Source: Streptomyces sp. MBT53 (GTDB taxonomy: Bacteria; Actinomycetota; Actinomycetes; Streptomycetales; Streptomycetaceae). Taken from it: a stretch of DNA of 36,415 nt. The notes below the pieces were generated by a model, which had not been told where the DNA came from, searched no databases, and worked only from the letters and a program-made list of their open reading frames with translations. The stretch's first letter is position 1. Every line of letters starts with the position of its first letter. This document shows positions 14,784 to 24,249 of this stretch, piece after piece. The translations under genes and the position numbers were made by a program. Where the stretch lies: the NCBI RefSeq assembly GCF_016654115.1, contig NZ_JAEQAZ010000172.1:1-36415 (forward strand). Reading direction: 5' to 3'.

Positions 14784-16493
14784 TCAGCGCCGCCTTGCTT
14801 GCGGGGGTTGTGAGGTCGGGATGGCAGCGGATGTGTGGCCTGCGGCATCGGGGAGTTGTGGTGCGCTGCCGGTCCGTACTGTGCTGCGTGCCTGCGCAGC
14901 ACGGGCTCGTGCGCTGGGCGCCGGTCGTGTGCTGAGGCGTTGGATACGCCAGGTCAGGACTCGTGCGGGAGAGTCTGCGTCGTCCAGGGCTCGCTGATCG
15001 GCGGCCTGCTGAAGGAGCTGCTCCGGATCATGGCCCGCTGCCTCGGCCTCGGCGAGGGTGGCGGTGAGGGCGGCGAAGGCCGGGTCATCGACGACCTTCT
15101 CGACATGGTGGGGCACGGCCTGGCGCAGGTGTCGGATGTGTCGGTCGACCGTCTGCTGGGGCGGTCGGCGTTGCGCGAGGGAGGCCAGAGGCGCAGTTGC
15201 GGCTTGGCTGTAAGCGGCCTGGAGATGGATGAGCGTCTCGCGCGCGGCGGCGACTTGTTGGTCGTGATGGTGGAGTTGGTGCCAGCGGGCGGCGGCGATG
15301 ACGACGAGGATCGCGGCGTCAAGGAACATCGCCAGGACGGCTCCGTCTTTGGGCGCGGGTTCGCGGAGCATTGCGCGTACGGCGCCGCGCAGGGCGCGGG
15401 CGTGGTGGTGTTCGGCGTGGATGCGGGAGCGGGTGGCGCGCTCGAACGAGGTTGCCGCCTCTCGGAGTTGAGGACGTATGGCTTGGGGTGTGACGAGGGG
15501 AAGCGCGTCGAGAGCTTCACCGAAGGCGGCCAGGTGTGCTTGGGAGGCTTCGTCGTCGGCCTGGTCAAGGCGGTGGGGGATGCGTTCGGCTGCGGCGGTG
15601 GCCTGGTGCCAGGGGTTGGGCCTGCGCTTGCCCGGCTGTCCAGTGGGCTGCGGTCCCATACTCGCCAGGCGTTCCTGGATTTTGGGGAGGGACAGGTCCG
15701 GGGCGAGTTTGGAGCCGGAGTACCAGATGGGGCCTTGGACGTCGTCCGCGACGGCGACCTTGTATCCGCGTACGTCGCCTGAGGGGAAGTGCACGACCTC
15801 GACGAGTACGCCGTCGATGTGGCTGAGCAGGTCGACGAACTCGTCGATGGTGGAGGCGGCGGCCACCGCGGTGCGGACGGTGGTGCGCAGGCGTTCGCGG
15901 GCGGTCGTGTCGTGGCCGGCGCGGCGGGCCTTCTCCTGTTCGGCGCGGGTGGGGCGCTTGGCGGCGGTGCGGTCTCCGCGGACGACTTGGAAGAGGCCGT
16001 ACTCCTTCTCGATGGCGGCGAGTTCGCGGTCAGCGGTGAGGTAGTCGTTCCAGTGGCGTGCGGTGCGCAGGTCGGCGCGGACCTTGGTGGCGGCAATGTG
16101 GATGTGGTCGGGGGCGTGGCGAACGGCGACCCAACGGCAGCTGTCCGGATCTCCCTCAGGAGCGATGCCGGTGGCCGCGACGACGCGGCGGGCGATGTCG
16201 GCCCACTCGTCGTCGCTGAGGTGGCGGTCGCTCTCGGCGGCCCGGATCGAGCAGTGCCACGTGTGCTTCTCGGGCGCGCGGCCCAGTCGCCGGGCCTGTT
16301 TGACGTGCAGGTCGAGGTCGGCCACCAGGAGCTTTCGAGTGGCGTCGAAGTCGTCGGCGCGGCCGGGGTCGGGGGCGAAACCGTCCCAGGAGGCGACCAA
16401 GTGGGGGTCTGTGTGGTCCTTGGCCTTCTTCGTATCGAACAGGTACCGGATCAGGCCCGCGGTGTCCGTGCCGCCGCTGATCTTCGCGATCAT
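14784..16493 (-). CDS. Relaxase, MobA/VirD2-like
   Basis: The N-terminal part of this 569-residue protein is a relaxase domain. A candidate nicking tyrosine lies at residue 17 (LIRYLFD), and the metal-binding motif at about 126-132 reads HAPDHIHI (the H-x-H core). The family cuts oriT and leads single-stranded DNA transfer. The C-terminal half is helical and positively charged. It contains one hydrophobic stretch (MFLDAAILVVIAAARW), an unusual membrane-like segment for a relaxase. Start at 16493 overlaps MobC by ATGA. The stop abuts that of the flavoprotein. Confidence 0.88.
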   Translation of the reverse strand: MIAKISGGTDTAGLIRYLFDTKKAKDHTDPHLVASWDGFAPDPGRADDFDATRKLLVADLDLHVKQARRLGRAPEKHTWHCSIRAAESDRHLSDDEWADIARRVVAATGIAPEGDPDSCRWVAVRHAPDHIHIAATKVRADLRTARHWNDYLTADRELAAIEKEYGLFQVVRGDRTAAKRPTRAEQEKARRAGHDTTARERLRTTVRTAVAAASTIDEFVDLLSHIDGVLVEVVHFPSGDVRGYKVAVADDVQGPIWYSGSKLAPDLSLPKIQERLASMGPQPTGQPGKRRPNPWHQATAAAERIPHRLDQADDEASQAHLAAFGEALDALPLVTPQAIRPQLREAATSFERATRSRIHAEHHHARALRGAVRAMLREPAPKDGAVLAMFLDAAILVVIAAARWHQLHHHDQQVAAARETLIHLQAAYSQAATAPLASLAQRRPPQQTVDRHIRHLRQAVPHHVEKVVDDPAFAALTATLAEAEAAGHDPEQLLQQAADQRALDDADSPARVLTWRIQRLSTRPAPSARARAAQARSTVRTGSAPQLPDAAGHTSAAIPTSQPPQARRR

Positions 16494-17134
16494 CGGGCGG
16501 ACTTTTTGGCGACGGCTTGGTTCGCGGCGGACGCGATGTGGCCGACGGTGGCGCCTACTGCGTCCAAGGCGGGTTCGACCTGGGCCAGCATGGCGCTGTC
16601 CCCAGGGTGTGGATGGCCGCCGGAGTTGAGCTTCTTGGTGATCTGGTTGATGTTGTGGCCGATCCAGGCGACCTCGCGGCGCAGGGCGGTCAGTTCGTCG
16701 ATGTAGTCGTCGAGCGGGGTGCGCTGGCCGGGGAGGGCGAGGTCGCCGTGGAGGTGGGCCATGACAACGGCGCCAACGTAGTGGGCGCCGGCGATGTTCA
16801 GGGACCGGGCCTTGGCGAGGATCGCGGTCTTCTCGTCGGTGCTGTAGCGCACGTCGACGCGCTCTTTGCGCTGGACGGGTTCGCGCTGACGGCGGCGGGC
16901 GACTCGGTGCAGTGCGGCGGCATCGGCTGCTCGCGGCAGCGGTATGGCGGGGGTCTCGACGAGCTTGTCCTCCTCGGGCACCCCCTGGTGCCCGAGCCCC
17001 TCCGCCACTCCTGGGGCGGAGGCACCCTCGTTAGACCGGCCCTTGGACGGTCCAACGGGATACCTTGCTGGCTGGGTTGCGGTGGTGGTCATCTCCCGTT
17101 GGGGAGTGGGGGGTTCGTAGCCCGGGTCGTGCAT
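16490..17134 (-). CDS. MobC-like relaxosome protein
   Basis: This 214-residue protein ends in the MobC signature: IDELTALRREVAWIGHNINQ, ITKKLNSGG, and a final helix of Q/A residues. MobC proteins help open oriT for the relaxase. RVDVRYSTDEKTAILAKARS is the ribbon-helix-helix-like part. Its first 70 residues are low-complexity and not conserved. GGAG lies 9 nt before the ATG. It is coupled to the relaxase gene by a 4-bp overlap, and 45 bp separate it from the DUF2637 gene. Confidence 0.86.
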   Translation of the reverse strand: MHDPGYEPPTPQREMTTTATQPARYPVGPSKGRSNEGASAPGVAEGLGHQGVPEEDKLVETPAIPLPRAADAAALHRVARRRQREPVQRKERVDVRYSTDEKTAILAKARSLNIAGAHYVGAVVMAHLHGDLALPGQRTPLDDYIDELTALRREVAWIGHNINQITKKLNSGGHPHPGDSAMLAQVEPALDAVGATVGHIASAANQAVAKKSAR

Positions 17135-17179
17135 GAGGGGGTTCTCCGTGGCGCGTTCGTGGGGCGGGAAGCGGTCGTC

Positions 17180-18082
17180 TCAGAAGGCGCGGGCAGATGC
17201 CCTGTCGCCTTCGGCCTGCCGCTGCGAGGCGGCTTCGTCGAGTTCGGTCTGCAAGGCGTCCTTGACCTTTTCCGCGTCGGCCCTGCCGATGGACAGGCCC
17301 TTGTCTCGTATCGCCGCTTCAATGTGGCGGCGTGAAGCGCGTCCTCCTCGTCCGAGTGGCGCGGTGCGGGCGATGGTGAGGAGTTCCTCGGAGACCGTGC
17401 TGGACTCTTGGTCTTCCGGCTCGTCCGAAGGGTCCGGGAACTCCGGCAGGTTGGTGGCAGCCTGTGCCACGTGGGAGTGCCGGTCCGCCACTTCGAGAGC
17501 GGCAGGCTGCGGCTGACCGGAACCGTCTTCCGCGAGACGGACTATCTGGGTGCTGTTGTGGCTGCGGTCGGCGGTGTTGTGGCGTTGAGTGGCATCGGAG
17601 GGCGCCGCGACGAGCTGGTGGATCTGCCGCATCAGGACACCGAAGGCCAGCAGCGCGGCGGTCGGAGGGACCGCGGCGACCACATAGTCGAGCAGGGGCA
17701 CGGCGCCGGTGCCACCCGTGCCACTGACGCCCGCCACGTTGAGTGCGATGGAGCCGACCGATCCGGTGGCGGTGAGGGCGATGGCCCACCCGTCGGTCGC
17801 TTGCCGCAAACCAGCGCGGAGCATGAGCAGTTCGCCCGCAATGATGAACGCGTCGAGGGTCGCCGGCCAGGCCCACTGGCGGACCGGGGAGTTCCTGAGC
17901 CCATGCTGTCCGGCGACCTCGGCGAGATGCGCGTACGAGAGCCAGAACCCGCCGGCTGTGAGGGCAACGATGACCACGCCCGCTGCGATGAGCGTGAATC
18001 GCTCGGCGGCCTGCTGGGTCGTGGTCGGCCGTCCTTGGTCGAGGTGGTCGTCTGGGTTGCTGGCGGTGGAGAGGTTCGTCAA
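17180..18082 (-). CDS. SpdB-like membrane protein (DUF2637)
   Basis: This is a 300-residue membrane protein with four hydrophobic segments near residues 30-48, 72-90, 98-118 and 128-150, followed by a charged cytoplasmic tail with a HTH-like end (RRHIEAAIRDKGLSIGRADAE). This is the DUF2637 type found in actinomycete plasmids and integrative elements, where related Spd proteins spread the element along the mycelium. The TTG at 18082 is chosen because AGGAG lies 8 nt upstream; codons further up the frame belong to the repeat region. Confidence 0.83.
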   Translation of the reverse strand: MTNLSTASNPDDHLDQGRPTTTQQAAERFTLIAAGVVIVALTAGGFWLSYAHLAEVAGQHGLRNSPVRQWAWPATLDAFIIAGELLMLRAGLRQATDGWAIALTATGSVGSIALNVAGVSGTGGTGAVPLLDYVVAAVPPTAALLAFGVLMRQIHQLVAAPSDATQRHNTADRSHNSTQIVRLAEDGSGQPQPAALEVADRHSHVAQAATNLPEFPDPSDEPEDQESSTVSEELLTIARTAPLGRGGRASRRHIEAAIRDKGLSIGRADAEKVKDALQTELDEAASQRQAEGDRASARAF

Positions 18083-18112
18083 GCGGGGTGCTCCTGGGCG
18101 TCGGCGTGTGGT

Positions 18113-18368
18113 CCGTCTTTGCCGTCTTGGCCGTTGCAAGCGCAGGTCAGGGCAGGTACGGCACGGGGTTTGGTCTGCCGTCCCAGCGGATGCCGCTCTG
18201 ACCTGCGGCGATACGGCGGGGACGGGCGGGACGGCACAAGACGGATCGGGGCGTGGTCCCGGCCCTCCAACGCGGCCTTCATGATCGCGTTGCCGTCTTG
18301 CCCCCGGTTGCCGTCTTGTCTGCATGCCGTTTGACCTGCGGGATCACGGCAGGGACGGCAGGGACGGC
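18113..18368. repeat. Repeat cluster, candidate origin or oriT of the element
   Basis: TTGCCGTCTTG occurs at 18119-18129, 18290-18300 and 18308-18318, and inverted CAAGACGG at 18237-18244. TGACCTGCG occurs at 18199-18207 and 18332-18340 and inverted at 18141-18149. The two direct TGACCTGCG copies lie in a longer imperfect repeat (18190-18237 and 18324-18368) that also contains GGGACGGC units. The 305-bp gap between DUF2637 and DUF3631 genes therefore has iteron-like structure and holds no gene. Confidence 0.65.
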
Positions 18369-18387
18369 CACCCGGGGGATGCGGGCC

Positions 18388-19680
18388 TCAGCCCGAGGCG
18401 GAGGCGCTAGGCCCGGCGTCCACCGGGTGGACGGTGGGGCAGTAGCGCCGCCAGGCGTCGAGGAACTTGTTGCGCATGTAGCCCTTGCGCTGGGTCCCGT
18501 CTGCGAGGCGGACGTTGCCTGGCTTGATGGCGTACGGGCTGAGCATCCGTGCCAGAACGCGGGAGTCCAGCCCGCTGCGCCCCCACTCCGCCCACGGAGC
18601 CTCGGCGTCCTTGCGCAGGTGGTACAGCAGCTCGTCCGTGGAGAGGCTGTCCGCCTCCCGCTGGGCGACGAAGACCCGGCGGATGTCGGCGAGGATCCGC
18701 GCGCCGCCGGGTCGCTCCTCCTCCGCCTCGACCTCTGTGGCCACCATCCGCGCACACGCCTCGCGGGCGCGACGGGGCCAGGACCCGGCGGCCAGGTCGG
18801 CGACGATGACCAAGGGCTCCCAGGTGTCGGCCGCCCGGTCTTCCACCGGCATGACCGGCTCCAGCTCTGCCGCCTCGTCCAGCAACGGCCTGGCCCACGC
18901 AGCGATACGGTCCCGCAGTTCATGCAAGGCCGGGATGTCGCGGCGGGAGCGGAAGGGCTTGACCTTCTCGCCCTCGGCCCGGCGCCGCATCCGGATCACG
19001 ATGGCCCGGTCCATGATCGTGTCGGGCAGGTCGCCAATCCCCGCGATGGCCGCCATGGCGAAGGTCGCGAAGCGGTGCGGGGTGTGGTCGTTGCCCACGA
19101 CCCGGGTGACGTACCGGTTGCGCTGGTGGTCGGCGTTGAGCAGGCCGCGCATCTCCTCGTTCTTCTCGGCCACCTTCGGGGTGCCGAAGATGGTGTCCGC
19201 CTCGTCCACCAGGAGCGTGGGCGGGTTCTCCTCGGTGATCGACCGGAAGATGGCCGCCGGTGTGGTGTTGATGGTGAGCATCGGCTCATGGACCGTCTCG
19301 GTCAGCACGTCCAGCAGCCGCGACTTGCCACACCGCTTCGCTGGTCCCGCCACCGCCAGACGCGGCGCGTGTTGCCACGCTGGCTGGAGATGCGTCGCCG
19401 CCACCCACAGCGTGACCGCGTCCAGCGCCTCGGACGAGGGCAGGATCACGAACTTCGCTATCTGCCCGCGCAGTTCGTCCAGCAGCACCGAACCGGGCGT
19501 CGGATCCGGATCCGGCACTACCTCCTCGGTGGGCTGATCCGCCGAAGTGACGTCAGGCGCACCGTCGTTGGCGATCGGCGGGGCTTCGCCGGTGTGGTGG
19601 CCGAGCTGGCCGGGGACGGTGACGGGCGGCCACGAGGGCTTGCCGGAGTCGGAATAGGGCTCGGCTCCCGCATGTTCCAC
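18388..19680 (-). CDS. DUF3631 P-loop ATPase, probable element replication protein
   Basis: The 430-residue protein has a Walker A (GPAKRCGKS, 112-120), a Walker B (TLLVDEAD, 155-162) and the long DUF3631 region (RDIPALHELRDRIAAWARP, then ADIRRVF and DELLYHL). DUF3631 is often joined to a primase-polymerase domain in other elements; here that domain is absent and the first 60 residues look disordered. A helicase-like role in element replication is plausible. The GTG at 19680 is chosen because AAAAGGAG lies 7 nt upstream. The repeat cluster just past its 3' end may be its target. Confidence 0.85.
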   Translation of the reverse strand: MEHAGAEPYSDSGKPSWPPVTVPGQLGHHTGEAPPIANDGAPDVTSADQPTEEVVPDPDPTPGSVLLDELRGQIAKFVILPSSEALDAVTLWVAATHLQPAWQHAPRLAVAGPAKRCGKSRLLDVLTETVHEPMLTINTTPAAIFRSITEENPPTLLVDEADTIFGTPKVAEKNEEMRGLLNADHQRNRYVTRVVGNDHTPHRFATFAMAAIAGIGDLPDTIMDRAIVIRMRRRAEGEKVKPFRSRRDIPALHELRDRIAAWARPLLDEAAELEPVMPVEDRAADTWEPLVIVADLAAGSWPRRAREACARMVATEVEAEEERPGGARILADIRRVFVAQREADSLSTDELLYHLRKDAEAPWAEWGRSGLDSRVLARMLSPYAIKPGNVRLADGTQRKGYMRNKFLDAWRRYCPTVHPVDAGPSASASG

Positions 19681-19913
19681 GGGGCAGCTCCTTTTCTGGC
19701 GGTGGCGGGCGTGTGCGCCCTGGCCGCCGGGTTGGTTCTTCACAGGCCGGTTGGGGTTGCTCGGGCCTCCGGCGTTGCACCGCCGGGGGCCCATCCCCGT
19801 CTCGCGGGCACCAGGCCATCGCGAGGGAACACGGACCGTACGTCCACACCCGGCAACGGTCCAGCGTTTCTGTGTCAGCTCAGCGCAGAACGGTTTGCTA
19901 CGGTGCCGTGCCA

Positions 19914-20153
19914 TCACGCCGCCAGACCCAGCAGATCGAGCAGATCCGCCGTCACGACCCGGTAGGCGTTGCCCAGCCGCAGCACCTTGCACGGGTACTC
20001 GCCCCGCTTCGCCAGCTCGTACCCCTTGCTCCGCCCGAGCCCGAGAGCGCGGTTGCCTGTGTCCAGGTCAACGGACACGGGGAGGGCGAGAAGCTCCTCC
20101 CGGCTCATCCCCTTCGAGTCCTTCATCCGTCCGGCCGTCGCGTCTTCGCGCAT
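19914..20153 (-). CDS. Excisionase-like small HTH protein
   Basis: A 79-residue protein whose C-terminal two-thirds read LGLGRSKGYELAKRGEYPC and KVLRLGNAYRVVTADLLDLL, the winged-helix excisionase fold (MerR-like Xis) found next to integrases in actinomycete elements. It should bend DNA at att to favour excision. AAAAGGGG lies 8 nt before the ATG at 20153; an internal ATG at 20108 would leave a more standard-length protein. It is divergent from the XRE gene across 96 bp. Confidence 0.84.
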   Translation of the reverse strand: MREDATAGRMKDSKGMSREELLALPVSVDLDTGNRALGLGRSKGYELAKRGEYPCKVLRLGNAYRVVTADLLDLLGLAA

Positions 20154-20240
20154 GCAGTGCGCCCCTTTTCGGTACAGCCCTCGACGAACGCGGCAATCAC
20201 GTCCGGCTCCAGGCGTCTACAACCATCATCGGGAAGCTAA

Positions 20241-20257
20241 TGTGTCTTCATGACACA
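20241..20257. promoter_or_regulatory. Operator dyad over the XRE start codon
   Basis: TGTGTC-TTCAT-GACACA is a perfect 6-5-6 dyad covering the ATG at 20250. TAATGT at 20238-20243 could be a -10 element that puts the transcript start at the ATG, so the mRNA may be leaderless and self-repressed. Confidence 0.55.
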
Positions 20258-20930
20258 ACGCGGTGTGGATGCTGATGAGGACGAGGTTCCCGAGTGGGAG
20301 GACCGGGTCAAGGCCAACGTGGCCGGCGAAGTCCGGCGCAGAAGGAAGGAGATGGGATGGAGCGCACAGGACCTGGCCGACCGGTGCGAGGAACTTGGGC
20401 ATCCCATCCCGCGCAACGTGATCGCCAACATGGAGTCCGGCCGCCGGGCCACCCTGCCCCTGGTGGACGTCATCGTCCTGGCCGCCGCCCTGGAGACGTA
20501 TCCGGTCTGCCTGATCTTCCCGGTCGGCTACGTCGACCGAACCCAGGAACTCCCCTTCCAGGACCTCGTCCCCACCTGGGACGCCCTGCGCCGCTTCACC
20601 GGCGACGAGGACGTGGCCATGCACGACGCGGGCCTGGTCCCCGACTTCGAAGTGCACAGCAACCTCGTACGCACCGCCTTGGCCGCCCTCGAAGAAGCAG
20701 AACAGGCACGGTTCGCAGCCAAGACGGCCAGCAACCGCGCCCAGCAGGAAGAAGCCGAGCGCAGACGGACCAAGTACGGCGACGAGGCCATCTCCGCCAA
20801 GTACAAACTCCGCTACCTGCGCCGCGAACTCCGCGACGAAGGCGCCACCCCGCCCTATCTCCCACCCGCCCTGGGCGACGTCGACTTGCCTGAAACCGAC
20901 CCCAACACCACCCCGGAGGAACGCCTTTGA
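20250..20930 (+). CDS. XRE-family regulator of the element
   Basis: This 226-residue protein has a Cro/C1-type HTH (VRRRRKEMGWSAQDLADRC, then IPRNVIANMESGRRA) at about residues 28-70, followed by a region with a coiled-coil look (EEAEQARFAAKTASNRAQQ, EEAERRR). It is of the type that sits between xis and int in actinomycete elements. The integrase TTG overlaps its stop, so int is expressed with it. The dyad over its own start codon suggests autoregulation, and it could also act on the divergent xis gene. Confidence 0.87.
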   Translation: MTQRGVDADEDEVPEWEDRVKANVAGEVRRRRKEMGWSAQDLADRCEELGHPIPRNVIANMESGRRATLPLVDVIVLAAALETYPVCLIFPVGYVDRTQELPFQDLVPTWDALRRFTGDEDVAMHDAGLVPDFEVHSNLVRTALAALEEAEQARFAAKTASNRAQQEEAERRRTKYGDEAISAKYKLRYLRRELRDEGATPPYLPPALGDVDLPETDPNTTPEERL

Positions 20931-22540
20931 AGGGCTCCACCTACCGCCGCTGCTCCTGCCGCGACCCCAAGACCGGCAAGGAACTCGGCTCCTCCTGTCC
21001 GAAGCGCAACAGCAGGAACCACTGCACCTACTCCATACGCCAGGAGTTGCCGCCCCGCGAAGATGGAAGCCGACGTTCCTTCGCCCGTGGCGGGTACGCC
21101 AGCCTCAAGGCGGCCCAGGCCGACCTCGACCACGTACGTGCCCTCATGGCGCTCGCCGAGTCGGACGACCCCGAAGGCGTCCAGCTGATCGCCGAGATGC
21201 TGTCCGAGGTCAGCCGCGACAAGCTGCCCCTCCCCGATATCGAGGAGACCCGGCGTCGCCTCAACGCCGGCCAAGACCTCGTCGGCAGCCTCACCGTGAA
21301 CGAGTGGCTGGACCGATGGCTCGCGGGCAAACGCATCCGGAAGTCAGGCGTCAGCCGCTACGAGACCGACGTCCGCGTGCACCTCAAGCCCCACATCGGC
21401 GACCGGCGCCTCGACCGGCTGCGCGTGAGTCACCTGAGCGAGATGTTCACCGCCATCACCGACGCCAACGCCGAGATCCTGGAGCAGAACGCCCAACGGC
21501 GTGCGGCGGTAGAGGAGTTGGCGACCGTGCCGTGGAAGGGCGTGGAGAACCGGGCCCGCCGCAAGGCCATGAAGACGGCGATCGACGCGATGCCACCCTT
21601 CCGCCGCGTCACCGGGCCGTCCACCCGCCAGCACGTCAAGGCCACGCTCCGCGCCGCCCTGAACGAGGCGATCGGCCAGCAGATCATCACGTTCAACCCA
21701 GCGTCCCACGTCGAGATCGACCCCGTCCGCAAGCCGAAGGCCCTCGTCTGGACGGACGAGCGGGTCGCCCGGTGGCAGCAGACCGGCGAGAAGCCCTCCC
21801 CCGTCATGGTCTGGACGCCCGAACAGACCGGCGCCTTCCTCGACTTCGTCGCCGCGGACCGGCTGTACGCCATGTGGCACCTGATCGCCTTCCGCGGCCT
21901 GCGTCGCGGCGAGGCGTGCGGCCAGCCCTGGTCGGAGACCAATCTCGACCGGCACTCCCTCACCGTCACCGGCCAACTCGTCCAGGACGGATGGGACGTC
22001 GAAGCGTCCGAACCGAAGACCGACAGCGGCTTCCGCGTCGTGGCCCTGGACGACGACACCGTCGCCGTCCTGGAGCGGCACCGCAAGCAGCAGGCGGCCG
22101 ACCGCGAGGAATGGGGATCGGCCTGGGTCGACACCGGTCTCGTCTTCACCCAGGAAGACGGCTCCTGGCTGCACCCCGGCAAAGTGACCGACCTCTTCGA
22201 GCGGCTCGTCGCCGCCTCCGGTCTCCCGCCGATCCGGCTGCACGACCTGCGCCACGGCGCGGCCACGCTCATGCTCGCCGCCGGCATCGACGTGAAGATC
22301 GTGTCGGACACCCTCGGGCACAGCGACACCCGCATCACGCGGGACATCTACCAGAGCGTCCTCCCCCACGTCGGCAAGAGCTCAGCCGAGGCCACCGCCA
22401 AGCTGGTCCCTCTCCAGCGCAAGGCCGAGGCGGAGAAGGCGGCCCGCAAGGCCGCGAAGACCGCCCAGAAGGCCAAGGAGAAAGCGAAAGCCCAGGCCAA
22501 GGCGAAGAAGAACAAGGCGCGGAAGAAGCCCAAGAAGTAG
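20927..22540 (+). CDS. int: Tyrosine integrase
   Basis: The 537-residue protein has the tyrosine recombinase catalytic set: R326 (GLRRGEA), H439-x-x-R442 (HDLRHGAA), H465 (LGHSD) and Y475 (DIYQSV). An SAM-like core-binding domain precedes (about 120-260). The first 35 residues hold a Cys/His cluster (C9, C11, C24, H32, C33) that looks like a small zinc site. The C-terminus is a run of Lys/Ala residues after about 495. The TTG start has GGAGGA 6 nt upstream and overlaps the XRE stop (TTGA). It integrates the element at the adjacent tRNA-Thr. Confidence 0.95.
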   Translation: MKGSTYRRCSCRDPKTGKELGSSCPKRNSRNHCTYSIRQELPPREDGSRRSFARGGYASLKAAQADLDHVRALMALAESDDPEGVQLIAEMLSEVSRDKLPLPDIEETRRRLNAGQDLVGSLTVNEWLDRWLAGKRIRKSGVSRYETDVRVHLKPHIGDRRLDRLRVSHLSEMFTAITDANAEILEQNAQRRAAVEELATVPWKGVENRARRKAMKTAIDAMPPFRRVTGPSTRQHVKATLRAALNEAIGQQIITFNPASHVEIDPVRKPKALVWTDERVARWQQTGEKPSPVMVWTPEQTGAFLDFVAADRLYAMWHLIAFRGLRRGEACGQPWSETNLDRHSLTVTGQLVQDGWDVEASEPKTDSGFRVVALDDDTVAVLERHRKQQAADREEWGSAWVDTGLVFTQEDGSWLHPGKVTDLFERLVAASGLPPIRLHDLRHGAATLMLAAGIDVKIVSDTLGHSDTRITRDIYQSVLPHVGKSSAEATAKLVPLQRKAEAEKAARKAAKTAQKAKEKAKAQAKAKKNKARKKPKK

Positions 22541-22629
22541 GGCACCGAGCCGCTCCGCTCACGCATCGCTCACGCAAGCCGTCCCACGGCACCCCAGCCG
22601 TGTGACCCGTCATGCCCCGAGCAACACAA

Positions 22630-22662
22630 AAGGCCAGGTCACGGGCTATGTGACCTGGCCTT
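22630..22662 (-). terminator. 13-bp hairpin terminator between int and tRNA-Thr
   Basis: AAGGCCAGGTCAC (22630-22642) pairs perfectly with GTGACCTGGCCTT (22650-22662) over a 7-nt loop. In the minus direction it is followed by TTTTG, so it would end tRNA-Thr transcription, and it also faces int. It lies on the element side of the tRNA 3' end. Confidence 0.85.
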
Positions 22663-22668
22663 CGAAGG

Positions 22669-22742
22669 AGCCCCCTGTCGGATTCGAACCGACGACCTAC
22701 GCATTACAAGTGCGTTGCTCTGGCCAACTGAGCTAAGGAGGC
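22669..22742 (-). tRNA. tRNA-Thr, anticodon UGU
   Basis: The 74-nt cloverleaf is complete: acceptor GCCTCCT/AGGGGGC with discriminator T, anticodon stem ACGCA/TGCGT with loop CTTGTAA, and T loop GGTTCGAATCC. CCA is not encoded. It is probably the attachment site of the element. Confidence 0.95.
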
Positions 22743-22977
22743 CTGCACGGGCGCGAGACGCGTGCGGGACGTGTGCGATCACGTGCCTGGTGCAGTGTAC
22801 CCAGGTCCCCGCAGCGCCCTGTCGAAAATTTCCGCGAAGTTCACATGCCCTCGGGTACTGACAGACCGGGCAAACGCCAGGTACCGTCCGTACCCAGTTC
22901 ACTCGCGTGGACTACACCACCACCTTCCTACAACGGATCGTCCGGCACGTTCCTGCCGGTAGAAGGGGGCCTTCACC

Positions 22978-24114
<1,137 letters not shown>

Positions 24115-24149
24115 ACCGACTGGACCGACCGATCACACGGTCATGGAAA

Positions 24150-24173
24150 GGCCCCGCGGTCATCCGCGGGGCC
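24150..24173 (+). terminator. msiK terminator
   Basis: GGCCCCGCGG and CCGCGGGGCC form a perfect 10-bp stem with a TCAT loop, followed by CTTTCCCGTTT. Confidence 0.85.
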
Positions 24174-24190
24174 CTTTCCCGTTTCCGGTC

Positions 24191-24249
24191 CGCCCGACCG
24201 CCCGACCGCCCGACCGACCGACCGACCGACCGACCGACCGACCGACCGA
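24191..24249. repeat. Simple repeat (CGAC)n
   Basis: Three 8-bp CGCCCGAC-type units (24191-24210) run into almost ten CGAC units (24211-24249). No function is evident; length may vary by slippage. Confidence 0.85.

Larger units (their letters stand above)
14784..22668. mobile_element. Backbone of an integrative mobilizable element at tRNA-Thr
   Basis: Relaxase, MobC, SpdB-like protein, a repeat-rich non-coding region, DUF3631 ATPase, Xis-like HTH, XRE regulator and tyrosine integrase form a contiguous block. The integrase ends 128 bp from the 3' end of tRNA-Thr, the usual target of such elements. The right end is set by the tRNA. The left boundary is unknown: by eye no second copy of the tRNA 3' sequence was found in the window, so the cargo to the left may belong to the element. 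Confidence 0.8.

Noticed and set aside
24191..24249. CRISPR array
   Set aside because: The repeat is a 4-bp microsatellite with no spacers.
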